Notes: generated by a model not told the origin, from the sequence alone. A DNA stretch of 25,303 nt from Minisyncoccota bacterium (GCA_018060905.1 JAGOVD010000005.1:1-25303), one strand, 5' to 3'; shown: positions 1-7,945, counted from the first letter of the stretch. Numbers and translations: made by a program.

Positions 1-1
1 T

Positions 2-1600
2 CCTCCATACGGATTTGAGTTTGACTCAACCGCCGTTGCAAACGGTACTCATACCGTCTATGCCATAGCGTGTGATATTGCAGGAAATTGCACGACTTCA
101 ACAACAGCAACGTTTACAATCAACAACCCTGACATCACCCCTCCAGCAACGGTTGCAATCACTGTACCAACAGCAGGTGCAATACTTGCCGGAAATGCAA
201 CCCTCACCGCAATAGCAACTGACAACATCGGTATTGATCACATTGATTTCTATCGCGGTACCACACTCATTGGTGGCGTCATCGGCACTGCTCCATACAC
301 GTGGAATACAACAAACACTCCTGATGGCATCTATATCCTGACCGCAAAAGCATACGATGCAGCAGGTAACAGCAAGACTTCAGCAGGTGTATCGATTGAA
401 GTAAAAAACAGTATCATTCCTCCTGCAGACACAACGCTTCCAATCGTCACCATGACGACACCAGCAAGTGGTACAACCGTTTCTGGCACCACCGTGACTC
501 TCGCTGCAGATGCAACTGATGCAAGTGGTATCAACAACGTGAAGTTCTACCGAAGTGGATCAGCGACTGCACTCGACACCGACCTCACGCCATACCCGGG
601 TACCAATAATTACGCCATCACCTGGGATAGCAAAACCGTTGCAAATGGCACGTACACCATCACCGCAAAAGCAACAGACGGATCAGCAAATGCAAATGTC
701 GGTACTTCTGCAGGCATCACTGTTACTGTCTACAACGACATCACTGCACCATCCGTTACCATCGCCGCACCTGCAACAGCAGGACAAAACATTGTTGGTA
801 CCTTCATTCTCAAGGCGACCGCAACGGACAATGTCTCCATGGCTCCTCCCGGCAAGGTTGAATTCTATCGAGGGGGCACGACGCTCATCGGCAGTACACA
901 AGTGCCAGGGACGGGATCAAACTTTGAATTCTCATGGACAACAACAAGTGTTGCCAATGGCACCTACTCCATCACTGCCAAAGCATATGATGCAGCAGGG
1001 AATGTGAAGACGAGTACGTCGAGAAATGTGGTGGTGGATAATACGGCGCCGACTATCTCAAACACTACTACTGGAGGATACTACAAAGCAGGTACCCGCC
1101 TTGCACTCAAGGCGACCGCAACAGACGCCAATATGGCAAAAGTCGAGTTCTATGTTAATGGCGTACTAAAGTGTACTGACCCATCAAGCGCGTATACGTG
1201 TTCGTGGACAATGCCTTCAACAGCAAATAGTTCATTTACTATTACCGCGAAAGCATATGACAAGGCAGGAAACAATACAACATCTGCGGCGGTGAAGGTG
1301 AAAAATTATACCGGTACTGAGGTAATCAATCTCCCTATTACACTCAGTAATCTCAGGGCAAACGAAACATCAGGAATCACAACTGTTTTGGTTGACGCTA
1401 CGGCAACCAGTCCTGTTACAAAGGTTGACTTCTATGTCGACGGAGTACTCATTGGAGCTGATACATCAGGTATGAACCCCTATAGTGTCACCTGGAATAC
1501 CACGACTGTTTCCAATGGAACGCACATGTTGAGCGTGGAGGCCATTACTGCTCTAGGAGATACCGCAACAAGTTATCAGAGCGTAACAATCGCAAACTAG
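2..1600 (+). CDS. Secreted/surface protein of tandem bacterial Ig-like domains (5' end outside window)
   Basis: The reading frame is open from the second base of the window to a TAG at 1598-1600, so this is the C-terminal 532 residues of a longer protein. It consists of repeated modules of about 90-100 residues. Each has the pattern P-x-V-T-I near its start, then A-T-A-T-D, then V/I-x-F-Y-R/V-x-G, then W-x-T-T-x-V-A-N-G-T-Y, and finally T-A-K-A-Y-D-A-A-G-N before a V-x-V-x-N strand. I count one partial and about five complete modules. This pattern is typical of extracellular bacterial Ig-like folds, rich in Thr, Ala and Asn and nearly free of Cys. No sortase signal, membrane anchor or catalytic domain follows the last module, so anchoring or activity must lie in the unseen N-terminal part. 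A role in adhesion or cell-surface display is inferred. A strong terminator follows at once. Confidence 0.85.
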   Translation, partial: PPYGFEFDSTAVANGTHTVYAIACDIAGNCTTSTTATFTINNPDITPPATVAITVPTAGAILAGNATLTAIATDNIGIDHIDFYRGTTLIGGVIGTAPYTWNTTNTPDGIYILTAKAYDAAGNSKTSAGVSIEVKNSIIPPADTTLPIVTMTTPASGTTVSGTTVTLAADATDASGINNVKFYRSGSATALDTDLTPYPGTNNYAITWDSKTVANGTYTITAKATDGSANANVGTSAGITVTVYNDITAPSVTIAAPATAGQNIVGTFILKATATDNVSMAPPGKVEFYRGGTTLIGSTQVPGTGSNFEFSWTTTSVANGTYSITAKAYDAAGNVKTSTSRNVVVDNTAPTISNTTTGGYYKAGTRLALKATATDANMAKVEFYVNGVLKCTDPSSAYTCSWTMPSTANSSFTITAKAYDKAGNNTTSAAVKVKNYTGTEVINLPITLSNLRANETSGITTVLVDATATSPVTKVDFYVDGVLIGADTSGMNPYSVTWNTTTVSNGTHMLSVEAITALGDTATSYQSVTIAN

Positions 1601-1619
1601 CTACACAGAGAGCCAGAGA

Positions 1620-1650
1620 ACAAAGAAGCCCCTTGAAGGGGCTTCTTTGT
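1620..1650 (+). terminator. Intrinsic terminator after the Ig-like protein gene
   Basis: A 31-nt palindrome with 15-nt arms (ACAAAGAAGCCCCTT and its exact complement) around one central base; the GC-rich core is followed by TTCTTTGTGTTG. It separates the Ig-repeat gene from fusA. Confidence 0.85.
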
Positions 1651-1651
1651 G

Positions 1652-1680
1652 TTGCAAAAACACGCATTGTGCCGTATAGT
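1652..1680 (+). promoter_or_regulatory. Promoter of fusA
   Basis: TTGCAA at 1652-1657, a 17-nt spacer and TATAGT at 1675-1680. It lies directly after the preceding terminator and about 65 nt before the fusA start. Confidence 0.7.
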
Positions 1681-1745
1681 TGTGGACACAAGCGACTTCG
1701 GAAGTCCCTTTTTATTTTATTATTTAGCTTTAGTACACCGATTAT

Positions 1746-3887
1746 ATGCAACGAGATTATCCACTGAACAAAACCCGAAACTTCGGAATCATTGCGCACA
1801 TTGATGCCGGCAAAACCACTACCTCAGAACGCGTCCTCTACTACACGGGACAGAGTCACAAGATCGGCGAAGTCCACGATGGCGAGACGACCACCGACTG
1901 GATGGAACAAGAGCGAGAGCGCGGTATCACGATTACTGCAGCTGCGGTGACGTGTGCATGGATTCCAACCTATGAAAAAGGGGACAAGAGCAAAAGCTTC
2001 CGATTTAACATCATCGACACTCCAGGACACATCGACTTCACTGTGGAGGTGAAGCGTTCCCTTCGCGTACTTGACGGTGCGGTCGTCGTCTTTGACGGCG
2101 TTGCAGGCGTCGAGCCACAATCAGAGACCAACTGGCGCTATGCTGATGAAGCGAACGTGCCACGTATTTGTTTCGTCAACAAGCTCGACCGTACTGGTGC
2201 ATCATTTGAACACTCATACAAGACGATCCAAGAACGTCTCTCGAAAAAGGCAGTTCGTTTCCAGATCCCGATCGGACTTGAAGAAAACCACGAAGGTGTC
2301 GTCGATCTCCTTGAGATGAAGGCGTACTACTTCGAAGGGGAGATGGGGAGTAAGGTTGTCCAAAAGGACATCCCGGAAAACTTACTCGCAGATGCAAAAG
2401 CATTTCATGCAGAACTCGTCGAGCGTATCGTTGAAAACGATGAAGCTCAGATGAATGCATACCTTGAAGGTAACGAGCCATCTCTTGCTGAACTCAAAGC
2501 AACGCTTCGCAAGGCAGTTATCGCCAACGCTATTTTCCCTGTCTTTGCCGGAAGTGCACTCAAGAACAAAGGCGTCCAGCTCGTCCTCGATGCGGTCGTT
2601 GACTACTTACCAGCACCAACTGATATCAAGGCTATTACTGGTACTGATCCTGAGACCGAAGAGCCGATCGAGCGTCCTGCTGATGACAATGCGCCGTTTT
2701 CTGCACTTGCATTTAAACTCATGGCGGACCCGTTCGTGGGACAGCTCGTATTTTTCCGTGTGTACTCGGGTACACTCGAGGCAGGTTCGTCTATATACAA
2801 CCCTCGCACCCGCAACAAAGAACGCATTTCACGTATCGTGCGTATGCAGGCGGATCAGCGCGAAGAGGTCCAGAAGGTATTTGCGGGAGAAATCGCTGCG
2901 GCAGTCGGACTCAAGGATGTCATCACATCCGACACACTCTGTGATGAGGCGCACCCAATCGCACTTGATCGTATCAAGTTCCCAGAGCCAGTTATCAGTC
3001 TACGTATTGAACCAAAGACAAAGGCAGACCAAGAAAAAATGGGTCTCGCTCTCAACCGTCTCGCCAAAGAAGACCCGACCTTTGTCGTCTCTACTGACCA
3101 AGAAACGATGGAGACGATCATCGCCGGTATGGGCGAACTCCACCTTGAGATCATCATCGACCGTATGAAGCGTGAGTTCAACGTCGAAGCAAACGTCGGC
3201 AAGCCACAGGTTGCATACCGTGAGACGATTACCGGTACCGCAGAAGTAGAAGGCAAGTACATCAAGCAGTCTGGCGGTAAGGGTAACTACGGACATGTGA
3301 AGATCAAGATGAAGCCGATGGATCAGAGCATCAAGGCTGAAGATTTGCCAAAGAATGCGACACGCAAAAACGGCTACGAGTTTATCAACAATATCAAAGG
3401 AGGTGCCATCCCGAACGAATACATCCCACCGATTGAAAAAGGATTCCGTGAAGGACTCGAGCGCGGTGTGCTCGCAGGGTTCAAACTCGAGAATGTCTCG
3501 GTCGAGCTTTACGATGGATCATTCCACGAAGTCGACTCCAACGAAATGGCCTTCAAGATCGCCGCATCGATGGCAGTACAAGATGCTGCAAAGATGGCAA
3601 AGCCGGTCATCCTTGAGCCGATGATGAAAGTCGAAGTCGTCACCCCTGACAAGTTCATGGGAGACGTTACGGGGTCACTCTCAAGTAAGCGCGGTATTAT
3701 CGAAGGTATGGAAACGCGTGGACTCAACCAAGTCGTCAATGCCGTGGTACCGCTTTCAGAAATGTTCGGCTACATGACACAGCTTCGTTCTATGACCGAA
3801 GGTCGTGCTGGGTTTACGATGGAGTTCCTCCGCTACGACATCGTCCCACAGAACGTTGCAACGACAATCATCGAATCTCGCAAATAA
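1746..3887 (+). CDS. fusA: Translation elongation factor G
   Basis: EF-G is the GTPase that drives translocation of tRNAs and mRNA on the ribosome. The 713-residue length is close to the family's usual 690-710. Visible motifs are the P-loop AHIDAGKT (residues 17-24), the switch I segment ERERGITI (about 56-63), DTPGH (91-95) and NKLD (145-148). The later GMGELHLEIIIDR segment belongs to domain III and the GGAIPNEYIPPIEKG segment to domain IV. The start is the first ATG of the frame, preceded by GATTAT and no Shine-Dalgarno sequence. It has its own promoter and terminator, so it is transcribed separately from tuf, with a small unknown gene between them. In many bacteria fusA, tuf and rpsJ are contiguous; here the group is opened up. 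Confidence 0.98.
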   Translation: MQRDYPLNKTRNFGIIAHIDAGKTTTSERVLYYTGQSHKIGEVHDGETTTDWMEQERERGITITAAAVTCAWIPTYEKGDKSKSFRFNIIDTPGHIDFTVEVKRSLRVLDGAVVVFDGVAGVEPQSETNWRYADEANVPRICFVNKLDRTGASFEHSYKTIQERLSKKAVRFQIPIGLEENHEGVVDLLEMKAYYFEGEMGSKVVQKDIPENLLADAKAFHAELVERIVENDEAQMNAYLEGNEPSLAELKATLRKAVIANAIFPVFAGSALKNKGVQLVLDAVVDYLPAPTDIKAITGTDPETEEPIERPADDNAPFSALAFKLMADPFVGQLVFFRVYSGTLEAGSSIYNPRTRNKERISRIVRMQADQREEVQKVFAGEIAAAVGLKDVITSDTLCDEAHPIALDRIKFPEPVISLRIEPKTKADQEKMGLALNRLAKEDPTFVVSTDQETMETIIAGMGELHLEIIIDRMKREFNVEANVGKPQVAYRETITGTAEVEGKYIKQSGGKGNYGHVKIKMKPMDQSIKAEDLPKNATRKNGYEFINNIKGGAIPNEYIPPIEKGFREGLERGVLAGFKLENVSVELYDGSFHEVDSNEMAFKIAASMAVQDAAKMAKPVILEPMMKVEVVTPDKFMGDVTGSLSSKRGIIEGMETRGLNQVVNAVVPLSEMFGYMTQLRSMTEGRAGFTMEFLRYDIVPQNVATTIIESRK

Positions 3888-3907
3888 TTTCTAAAAATAA
3901 TAAACAA

Positions 3908-3939
3908 TCAAAAAACCACCTGAAGAGGTGGTTTTTTGA
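3908..3939 (+). terminator. Intrinsic terminator after fusA
   Basis: Perfect inverted repeat with core AACCACCT, a GAAG loop and AGGTGGTT, flanked by an A-run and a T-run. The T-run continues into the TTGACA of the next promoter. Confidence 0.9.
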
Positions 3940-3963
3940 CAAAAGATGAAATATAGATATAAT
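3936..3963 (+). promoter_or_regulatory. Promoter of the 140-residue unknown gene
   Basis: TTGACA at 3936-3941, 16-nt spacer, perfect TATAAT at 3958-3963. The -35 box overlaps the end of the fusA terminator. Confidence 0.8.
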
Positions 3964-3989
3964 AAAACAAAACCATAAAACAATTAAAT

Positions 3990-4412
3990 ATGAACAAAGA
4001 CAAAGTCCTTCTCCCGGGGGCTATTTTAATCCTTGGAAAGAAAAAAAATAGAATTAAACAACTTACTAAAAAGGCAAATTGGAAAATAAACGCAATTCAA
4101 GTTACTGGTGAAATGAAAACTAGGGACTCAAGGTTAATCCTACGGTATATGAAATATCCATACTGGAGCTCATTGGTGGTTATGTATTCTCCCCATATAC
4201 ATGAGGAGCAAGTACTTTTTTCTATTAAGGCGTACCAAATAAAAGGTCGCAAAGATCAGGTCCTCATTGAACCAGTTAATGGATGGGAAAAATCATCGGA
4301 TTTAATCAATAAGATATTAGATGCGCGAAAGTGTCTAAATCAGATACTTCCTCGAGCAATGAGAATTCCTCCAATATTTCATCCTCCTTCATTAAAGGGG
4401 ATTTGTTTCTAA
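3990..4412 (+). CDS. Unknown small protein, 140 aa
   Basis: I do not recognise this protein. It is basic, with no signal peptide, membrane segment or metal-binding cysteine pattern. The N-terminal part has the lysine-rich stretch GKKKNRIKQLTKK; a central region reads like alternating strands (LILRYMKYPYWSSLVVMY); the C-terminus is proline-rich. The ATG is preceded by TTAAAT without a Shine-Dalgarno sequence and lies 27 nt after a near-perfect promoter. The gene has its own terminator. Its A/T-rich codon use (AAA, ATA, TTA, AGG) differs from the neighbouring translation genes, which suggests either low expression or recent acquisition. That it is a real gene rests on the clean promoter-ORF-terminator arrangement. 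Confidence 0.6.
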   Translation: MNKDKVLLPGAILILGKKKNRIKQLTKKANWKINAIQVTGEMKTRDSRLILRYMKYPYWSSLVVMYSPHIHEEQVLFSIKAYQIKGRKDQVLIEPVNGWEKSSDLINKILDARKCLNQILPRAMRIPPIFHPPSLKGICF

Positions 4413-4427
4413 GGCACTTAATCGACG

Positions 4428-4451
4428 GCCCTGCATAGCAGGGCTTTTTTC
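4428..4451 (+). terminator. Intrinsic terminator before tuf
   Basis: Stem GCCCTGC, loop ATA, GCAGGGC, then six T. It is followed two bases later by the tuf -35 box. Confidence 0.88.
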
Positions 4452-4452
4452 T

Positions 4453-4480
4453 TTGACAAACAACCATGAGCTGGTATCAT
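4453..4480 (+). promoter_or_regulatory. Promoter of tuf-rpsJ
   Basis: TTGACA at 4453-4458, 16-nt spacer ending in TGG (extended -10), TATCAT at 4475-4480. The start codon of tuf is 85 nt downstream, leaving a long leader. Confidence 0.8.
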
Positions 4481-4499
4481 AGGGGACAACCTATTTTGC

Positions 4500-4517
4500 G
4501 CCTGTCTCCCGACAGGC
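4500..4517 (+). promoter_or_regulatory. Hairpin in the tuf leader
   Basis: GCCTGTC, loop TCCC, GACAGGC: a 7-bp hairpin in the 5' leader, followed by a T/G-rich stretch. It could act as an attenuator or a stabilising 5' structure; the T-run is interrupted by G, so termination there would be partial at best. Confidence 0.45.
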
Positions 4518-4565
4518 TGGTTGGTTTTGTTTGTAAAATTATTAATCATTAGTACATAAATATAT

Positions 4566-5756
4566 ATGGCAGAAGCATTTAAAAGAGATAAACCGCACGT
4601 AAACGTCGGTACAATCGGTCACGTTGACCACGGCAAGACCACACTTACCGCTGCAATCCTCCACGTGTTGAACATGGCAGGAAACACGGTGAAGTTGAAA
4701 GGTGTTGGCGATATCGACGGTGCACCAGAAGAAAAGGCTCGTGGTATTACGATCAACATCTCACACAATGAGTATGAGACTGCTGTTCGTCACTACGCAC
4801 ACATTGATGCTCCAGGTCACGCTGACTACATCAAAAACATGATTACTGGTGCTGCGCAGATGGACGGTGCAATCATTGTGGTTGCAGCGACTGATGGTGC
4901 AATGCCACAGACTCGTGAACACATCCTTCTTGCAAAGCAAGTTGGTGTGCCAAAGATTATCGTATTCCTCAACAAGTGTGACATGGTGGATGATCCAGAC
5001 ATGATCGACCTCGTTGAAGAAGAAATCCGTGAAATCCTCGGCAAGCAAGGCTTTGACAAAGACTGCCCGGTTATCCGCGGATCAGGTCTCAAAGCACTTG
5101 AATCAACATCAATGGAAGATCCATGGGCACAAAAGGTACTTGAGCTCACCAATGCGCTTGATACCTACATCCCTGTGCCAGAGCGTGAAATCGACAAGCC
5201 ATTCCTTATGCCGATTGAAGACATCTTCTCAATCGAAGGACGTGGAACAGTGGTAACTGGTCGTATCGAACGCGGTCAGGTCAAGGTTGGTGAAGAAATC
5301 GAAATCGTCGGTATCAAAGACACAACCAAGACGACTGTGACTGGTATCGAAATGTTCAACAAACAGCTCGACACCGGTATGGCAGGAGACAACGCAGGTA
5401 TCCTTCTTCGTGGTGCGAAGAAAGATGACCTCACTCGTGGTCAGGTGCTTGCAAAGGTTGGCTCAGTGAAGCCACATACAGAATTTGAAGGTGAAGTATA
5501 CATCTTGAAGAAAGAAGAAGGTGGACGACACACTCCTTTCATCAACGGATACAAGCCACAGTTCTACGTACGTACTACTGACGTGACTGGAGAAGTCGCC
5601 CTTCCTGCAGGAACCGAAATGGTTATGCCAGGAGACACGGTGAAAATCACCGTCAAGCTCGTGGTGCCTGTTGCACTCGAAGATCAAATGCGTTTTGCTA
5701 TCCGTGAAGGAGGTCGAACCGTTGGAGCGGGAGTCGTAACAAAGGTTATTGCGTAA
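4566..5756 (+). CDS. tuf: Translation elongation factor Tu
   Basis: EF-Tu carries aminoacyl-tRNA to the ribosomal A site as a GTP complex. The 396 residues match the family length. Motifs: G1 GHVDHGKT (18-25), switch I RGITINISH (59-67), G3 DAPGH (81-85), G4 NKCD (136-139) and G5 SGLK (173-176). In most EF-Tu the G5 triplet is Ser-Ala-Leu; here the alanine is glycine. Domains 2 and 3 are complete, ending in GGRTVGAGVVTKV. The start ATG is preceded by an alternating A/T tract (AAATATAT) and no Shine-Dalgarno sequence. rpsJ follows 85 nt later without a terminator, so the two are probably co-transcribed. Confidence 0.98.
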   Translation: MAEAFKRDKPHVNVGTIGHVDHGKTTLTAAILHVLNMAGNTVKLKGVGDIDGAPEEKARGITINISHNEYETAVRHYAHIDAPGHADYIKNMITGAAQMDGAIIVVAATDGAMPQTREHILLAKQVGVPKIIVFLNKCDMVDDPDMIDLVEEEIREILGKQGFDKDCPVIRGSGLKALESTSMEDPWAQKVLELTNALDTYIPVPEREIDKPFLMPIEDIFSIEGRGTVVTGRIERGQVKVGEEIEIVGIKDTTKTTVTGIEMFNKQLDTGMAGDNAGILLRGAKKDDLTRGQVLAKVGSVKPHTEFEGEVYILKKEEGGRHTPFINGYKPQFYVRTTDVTGEVALPAGTEMVMPGDTVKITVKLVVPVALEDQMRFAIREGGRTVGAGVVTKVIA

Positions 5757-5770
5757 ATACTTAATAAGGT

Positions 5771-5845
5771 ATGAGTCGAGGACTCTTTCATGAAAACATC
5801 AGAACTCATGATCGAGCATCCGTAGCTGTACCGAGTTCATTATGA
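5771..5845 (+). CDS. Possible 24-codon leader peptide overlapping the rpsJ start
   Basis: A short ATG-initiated frame (MSRGLFHENIRTHD then RASVAVPSSL) fills the tuf-rpsJ gap. Its TGA stop lies inside the ATGA of the rpsJ start, an overlap typical of translational coupling. An AAGG lies only one base before its ATG, too close for a normal ribosome binding site. The 5' end of the frame also forms a GAGTC-GAG-GACTC hairpin. It could be chance, and there is no evidence beyond position and overlap. Confidence 0.25.
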   Translation: MSRGLFHENIRTHDRASVAVPSSL

Positions 5846-6198
5846 CAACAAAAACCCCAGCAAAAACGAAAGCTACGAAAAAAGACGACGTACAGAGCAT
5901 GCTTCGCATTCGCGTCCGCGCCTATGAAAACAAGATTCTTGACGCTTCAGTGAAGCAGATTGTGGACACCGCGACACGCTACGATGCTGTCGTTCGTGGC
6001 CCAATCCCGCTCCCAACAGAGATCAAGAAATACACGGTCAACCGCTCACCGTTCATCTACAAAAACGCTCGCGAGCAATTTGAGATGCGCGTACACAAGC
6101 GATTGATCGACATCGAAAATCCTTCACCAAAAGTCATTGAGGCGCTTACAAACCTCTCAATGCCATCTGGTGTCGATATTGATGTTAAAATGATGTAA
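5842..6198 (+). CDS. rpsJ: 30S ribosomal protein S10 (uS10)
   Basis: S10 is a 30S head protein and, as NusE, a partner in transcription antitermination. The 118 residues include the family signature VVRGPIPLPTEIKKYTVNRSP at about 50-70, and the C-terminal SMPSGVDIDV matches the usual end. A Lys/Thr-rich N-terminal extension of about 17 residues is present compared with the usual protein of roughly 102. rpsJ normally heads the S10 operon directly before rplC. Here 2 kb and four small genes separate them, and rpsJ is the last gene of the tuf transcript. Confidence 0.96.
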   Translation: MTTKTPAKTKATKKDDVQSMLRIRVRAYENKILDASVKQIVDTATRYDAVVRGPIPLPTEIKKYTVNRSPFIYKNAREQFEMRVHKRLIDIENPSPKVIEALTNLSMPSGVDIDVKMM

Positions 6199-6219
6199 TC
6201 ACCTAATCGTGTCTACTCG

Positions 6220-6247
6220 CAAAAAATCCCCTTTTGGGGATTTTTTG
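6220..6247 (+). terminator. Intrinsic terminator after rpsJ
   Basis: Perfect palindrome with arms CAAAAAATCCCC and GGGGATTTTTTG around a TTTT loop. Confidence 0.88.
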
Positions 6248-6248
6248 T

Positions 6249-6276
6249 TTGACTTACTGTTCAAAAGGAGTAAGGT
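6249..6276 (+). promoter_or_regulatory. Probable promoter of the 93-residue unknown gene
   Basis: TTGACT at 6249-6254 immediately after the terminator, 16-nt spacer, TAAGGT at 6271-6276. The -10 is weak, but the spacing matches other promoters here. Confidence 0.5.
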
Positions 6277-6293
6277 AGAGAAAAATTAAACAA

Positions 6294-6575
6294 ATGAAAA
6301 AAACTATTGAAATTAATGTATTTAAGTCCACAAACAACAATCAAATTTCTTTTATTGTAGAAAAAGACGGAAAAGCACTCTACTGGAATAACAGCATATC
6401 GGTTGTAGGGGAGACTATAAAAAATAGCCCAACCCTTAACAAGGAAGACACCGAACTTAGGATCGACTGTTCGCCTGATTATGAGATTACAAGGAAATAC
6501 GGCAAAAATCCATCCCATAATGAAGCATTATCTGAAGAAGAAGAAAAGCAGTTGTTCGAAAAACTCCATTATTAA
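6294..6575 (+). CDS. Unknown small acidic protein, 93 aa
   Basis: Not recognised. The protein has a lysine-rich start, two or three predicted strands (ISFIVEKDGKALYWNNSISV) and an acidic, helical C-terminus (EALSEEEEKQLFEKLHY). No signal peptide, cysteine motif or membrane segment is seen. The ATG follows AAACAA without a Shine-Dalgarno sequence. It is a single-gene unit between its own promoter and the terminator at 6593. Codon use is A/T-rich compared with rpsJ. Confidence 0.55.
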   Translation: MKKTIEINVFKSTNNNQISFIVEKDGKALYWNNSISVVGETIKNSPTLNKEDTELRIDCSPDYEITRKYGKNPSHNEALSEEEEKQLFEKLHY

Positions 6576-6592
6576 ATTATGCATTCTTTCAT

Positions 6593-6622
6593 AAACAAAC
6601 CCCTCAAAAGGTTTGTTTTTTT
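6593..6622 (+). terminator. Intrinsic terminator (copy 1 of a duplicated sequence)
   Basis: AAACAAACC, an 8-nt loop and GGTTTGTTT followed by a T-run. The 30 bases 6594-6623 recur exactly at 7906-7935. Confidence 0.8.
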
Positions 6623-6638
6623 GCCTGCATATACGTGT

Positions 6639-6644
6639 TACGAT
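6639..6644 (+). promoter_or_regulatory. Extended -10 box for the GerMN-like gene (probably leaderless)
   Basis: TACGAT preceded by TGT, an extended -10. Seven bases downstream of its end is position 6651, the A of the ATG, so the transcript would start at or very near the start codon. No good -35 box is visible upstream. Confidence 0.5.
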
Positions 6645-6650
6645 AGGGGT

Positions 6651-7313
6651 ATGAATAAAAAACTTCTAGTCATCATAATAGCCCTTGTGGTAGTGTTTTT
6701 GTATGTGAAAATGACCCCCAATACTCCGGCCGTTGTAACGTCTGGCGCCCCGGCTGTACAGGATGACCTACACCCAGTAGAGCTTGGAGAACGTATGCCA
6801 AGCAAATACGCCTGTGTCGGAGAGTATTGTGACGGCAGTATGATGGATGACAATAGTGCATCACGCACAGTCCTCCAGATACCACTCGTGACTGATGGTG
6901 GCAATGTTGGTTGTGGTGCGAAGATATTTTTTGCACCACATTGGGTTTCCAAGACAACAGGCGTGCTTGATGCCACATATAGACTTCTCTTTGATCTCAA
7001 GTCAGTACCGGAGATTGAAGCTGATGGATTTAGAAATGTCGTGGGTATGTATACACGACTTCACTATGACTCAGTCTCAATAGCAAATGGAACAGCAAAG
7101 CTCATGCTTAAGGGCATCATGTATGGTCCCGGACACTGCGCAGAACCTGAGCTCCGAGCGCAGATTGACCAGGCAGCGTTTCAGTTTCCGACAGTGAACA
7201 AACTCGAGGTCTACCTCAATGGCCAACTCTTTGATTGGTGTACGACAAGCGATGCCGACCCATCAGAAGATCACTGTGACACTACGCCAAAGTACTGGAT
7301 TGATACGAAATAG
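6651..7313 (+). CDS. Membrane-anchored protein with a GerMN-like C-terminal domain
   Basis: The 220-residue protein starts with a lysine pair and one hydrophobic helix (residues 5-18), most likely an uncleaved membrane anchor with the rest outside the cell. Residues about 145-195 (MLKG..YGPGHCAEPELRAQI, then FPTVNKLEVYLNG) resemble GerMN domains, which end in an R-x-Q-I/L helix, a Q-F-P-T-V strand and a Y-L-N-G turn. Six cysteines (55, 60, 88, 163, 197, 209) suggest disulfides in the exported part. I chose the ATG at 6651: an in-frame ATG at 6579 would put the preceding terminator inside the gene and displace the membrane helix. GerMN proteins occur in spore germination and in cell-envelope lipoproteins; the role here is unknown. 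Confidence 0.7.
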   Translation: MNKKLLVIIIALVVVFLYVKMTPNTPAVVTSGAPAVQDDLHPVELGERMPSKYACVGEYCDGSMMDDNSASRTVLQIPLVTDGGNVGCGAKIFFAPHWVSKTTGVLDATYRLLFDLKSVPEIEADGFRNVVGMYTRLHYDSVSIANGTAKLMLKGIMYGPGHCAEPELRAQIDQAAFQFPTVNKLEVYLNGQLFDWCTTSDADPSEDHCDTTPKYWIDTK

Positions 7314-7321
7314 CAACAGAG

Positions 7322-7342
7322 GCCCCCTTAGGGGGCTTTTTT
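7322..7342 (+). terminator. Intrinsic terminator after the GerMN-like gene
   Basis: Stem GCCCCC, loop TTA, GGGGGC, then six T, two bases before the next -35 box. Confidence 0.88.
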
Positions 7343-7344
7343 GT

Positions 7345-7372
7345 TTGACCAATTTCGGAAATAGAGTAGAGT
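7345..7372 (+). promoter_or_regulatory. Promoter of the four-helix membrane protein gene
   Basis: TTGACC at 7345-7350, 16-nt spacer, TAGAGT at 7367-7372. The same -10 and spacer recur at 20813-20840. Confidence 0.65.
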
Positions 7373-7391
7373 GGGAGGAAATTTAACGATT

Positions 7392-7895
7392 ATGAACTTT
7401 ATAACAAAAAAGATGAGTATGCGGATAGCTATATCCTGTATATTCCTTATGCCATTATTTGATTCTTTTTTCAACGGGATCTCTTTGCGGTTCGATACGT
7501 TCATGAGTTCGCCTGATGGAATGTTGGTACGCCTTGGCAGTGCACTTATCGGATTCTGGATTGCATGTGGAGCCGCCATGAGTGCTGCTGGCAAGATCCG
7601 ATCTATCGGGCAGCGTCGTTGGCCACTGTTGCCAAACAATACCCCTATATATGGATTGGCATTGGATCTTTTTCCAATCGCATTTGGCGCAATACCAATA
7701 TCATTGTTCGCGGTAGTATATCTGGATATTTCCGTAGTACGGTGGGTGTATCCTTTGGCAACGGCTATCTTGTATGGATTGGCACTGTTTCTCATCTCCC
7801 AAATTCCGTTTGAGCAAAAATACCAGGGACCGTTTACGTACCTTTCACTGGAAAAAGGAAAAGAATTATGGAGAAAGCAGAATGGTTACACCTAA
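7392..7895 (+). CDS. Unknown integral membrane protein, 167 aa
   Basis: Four hydrophobic segments are visible at about residues 13-32, 43-66, 88-112 and 118-140, ending in a charged tail (EKGKELWRKQ). No catalytic motif is recognised. I start at the ATG at 7392 because the in-frame GTG at 7371 overlaps the -10 box and cannot be on the transcript. A GGGAGGAA lies 12-19 nt upstream, one of the few Shine-Dalgarno-like sequences in the window. It is a single-gene unit, convergent with the small minus-strand gene after it. Confidence 0.65.
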   Translation: MNFITKKMSMRIAISCIFLMPLFDSFFNGISLRFDTFMSSPDGMLVRLGSALIGFWIACGAAMSAAGKIRSIGQRRWPLLPNNTPIYGLALDLFPIAFGAIPISLFAVVYLDISVVRWVYPLATAILYGLALFLISQIPFEQKYQGPFTYLSLEKGKELWRKQNGYT

Positions 7896-7905
7896 AAAAA
7901 TATTG

Positions 7906-7934
7906 AACAAACCCCTCAAAAGGTTTGTTTTTTT
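7906..7934 (+). terminator. Intrinsic terminator (copy 2 of a duplicated sequence)
   Basis: Same stem, loop and T-run as at 6593-6622: AACAAACC, loop, GGTTTGTT and T-run. It ends the plus-strand membrane protein transcript. Confidence 0.85.
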
Positions 7935-7945
7935 GTTTATATAAA

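Noticed and set aside
555..1007. Second-frame ORF inside the Ig-repeat gene
   Set aside because: A shadow of the repetitive real frame; its translation is Ser/Gln/Thr low-complexity with no start signal.
6579..6650. Longer N-terminus for the GerMN-like protein
   Set aside because: It would translate through the intrinsic terminator at 6593-6622 and put 24 residues in front of an otherwise typical membrane anchor.
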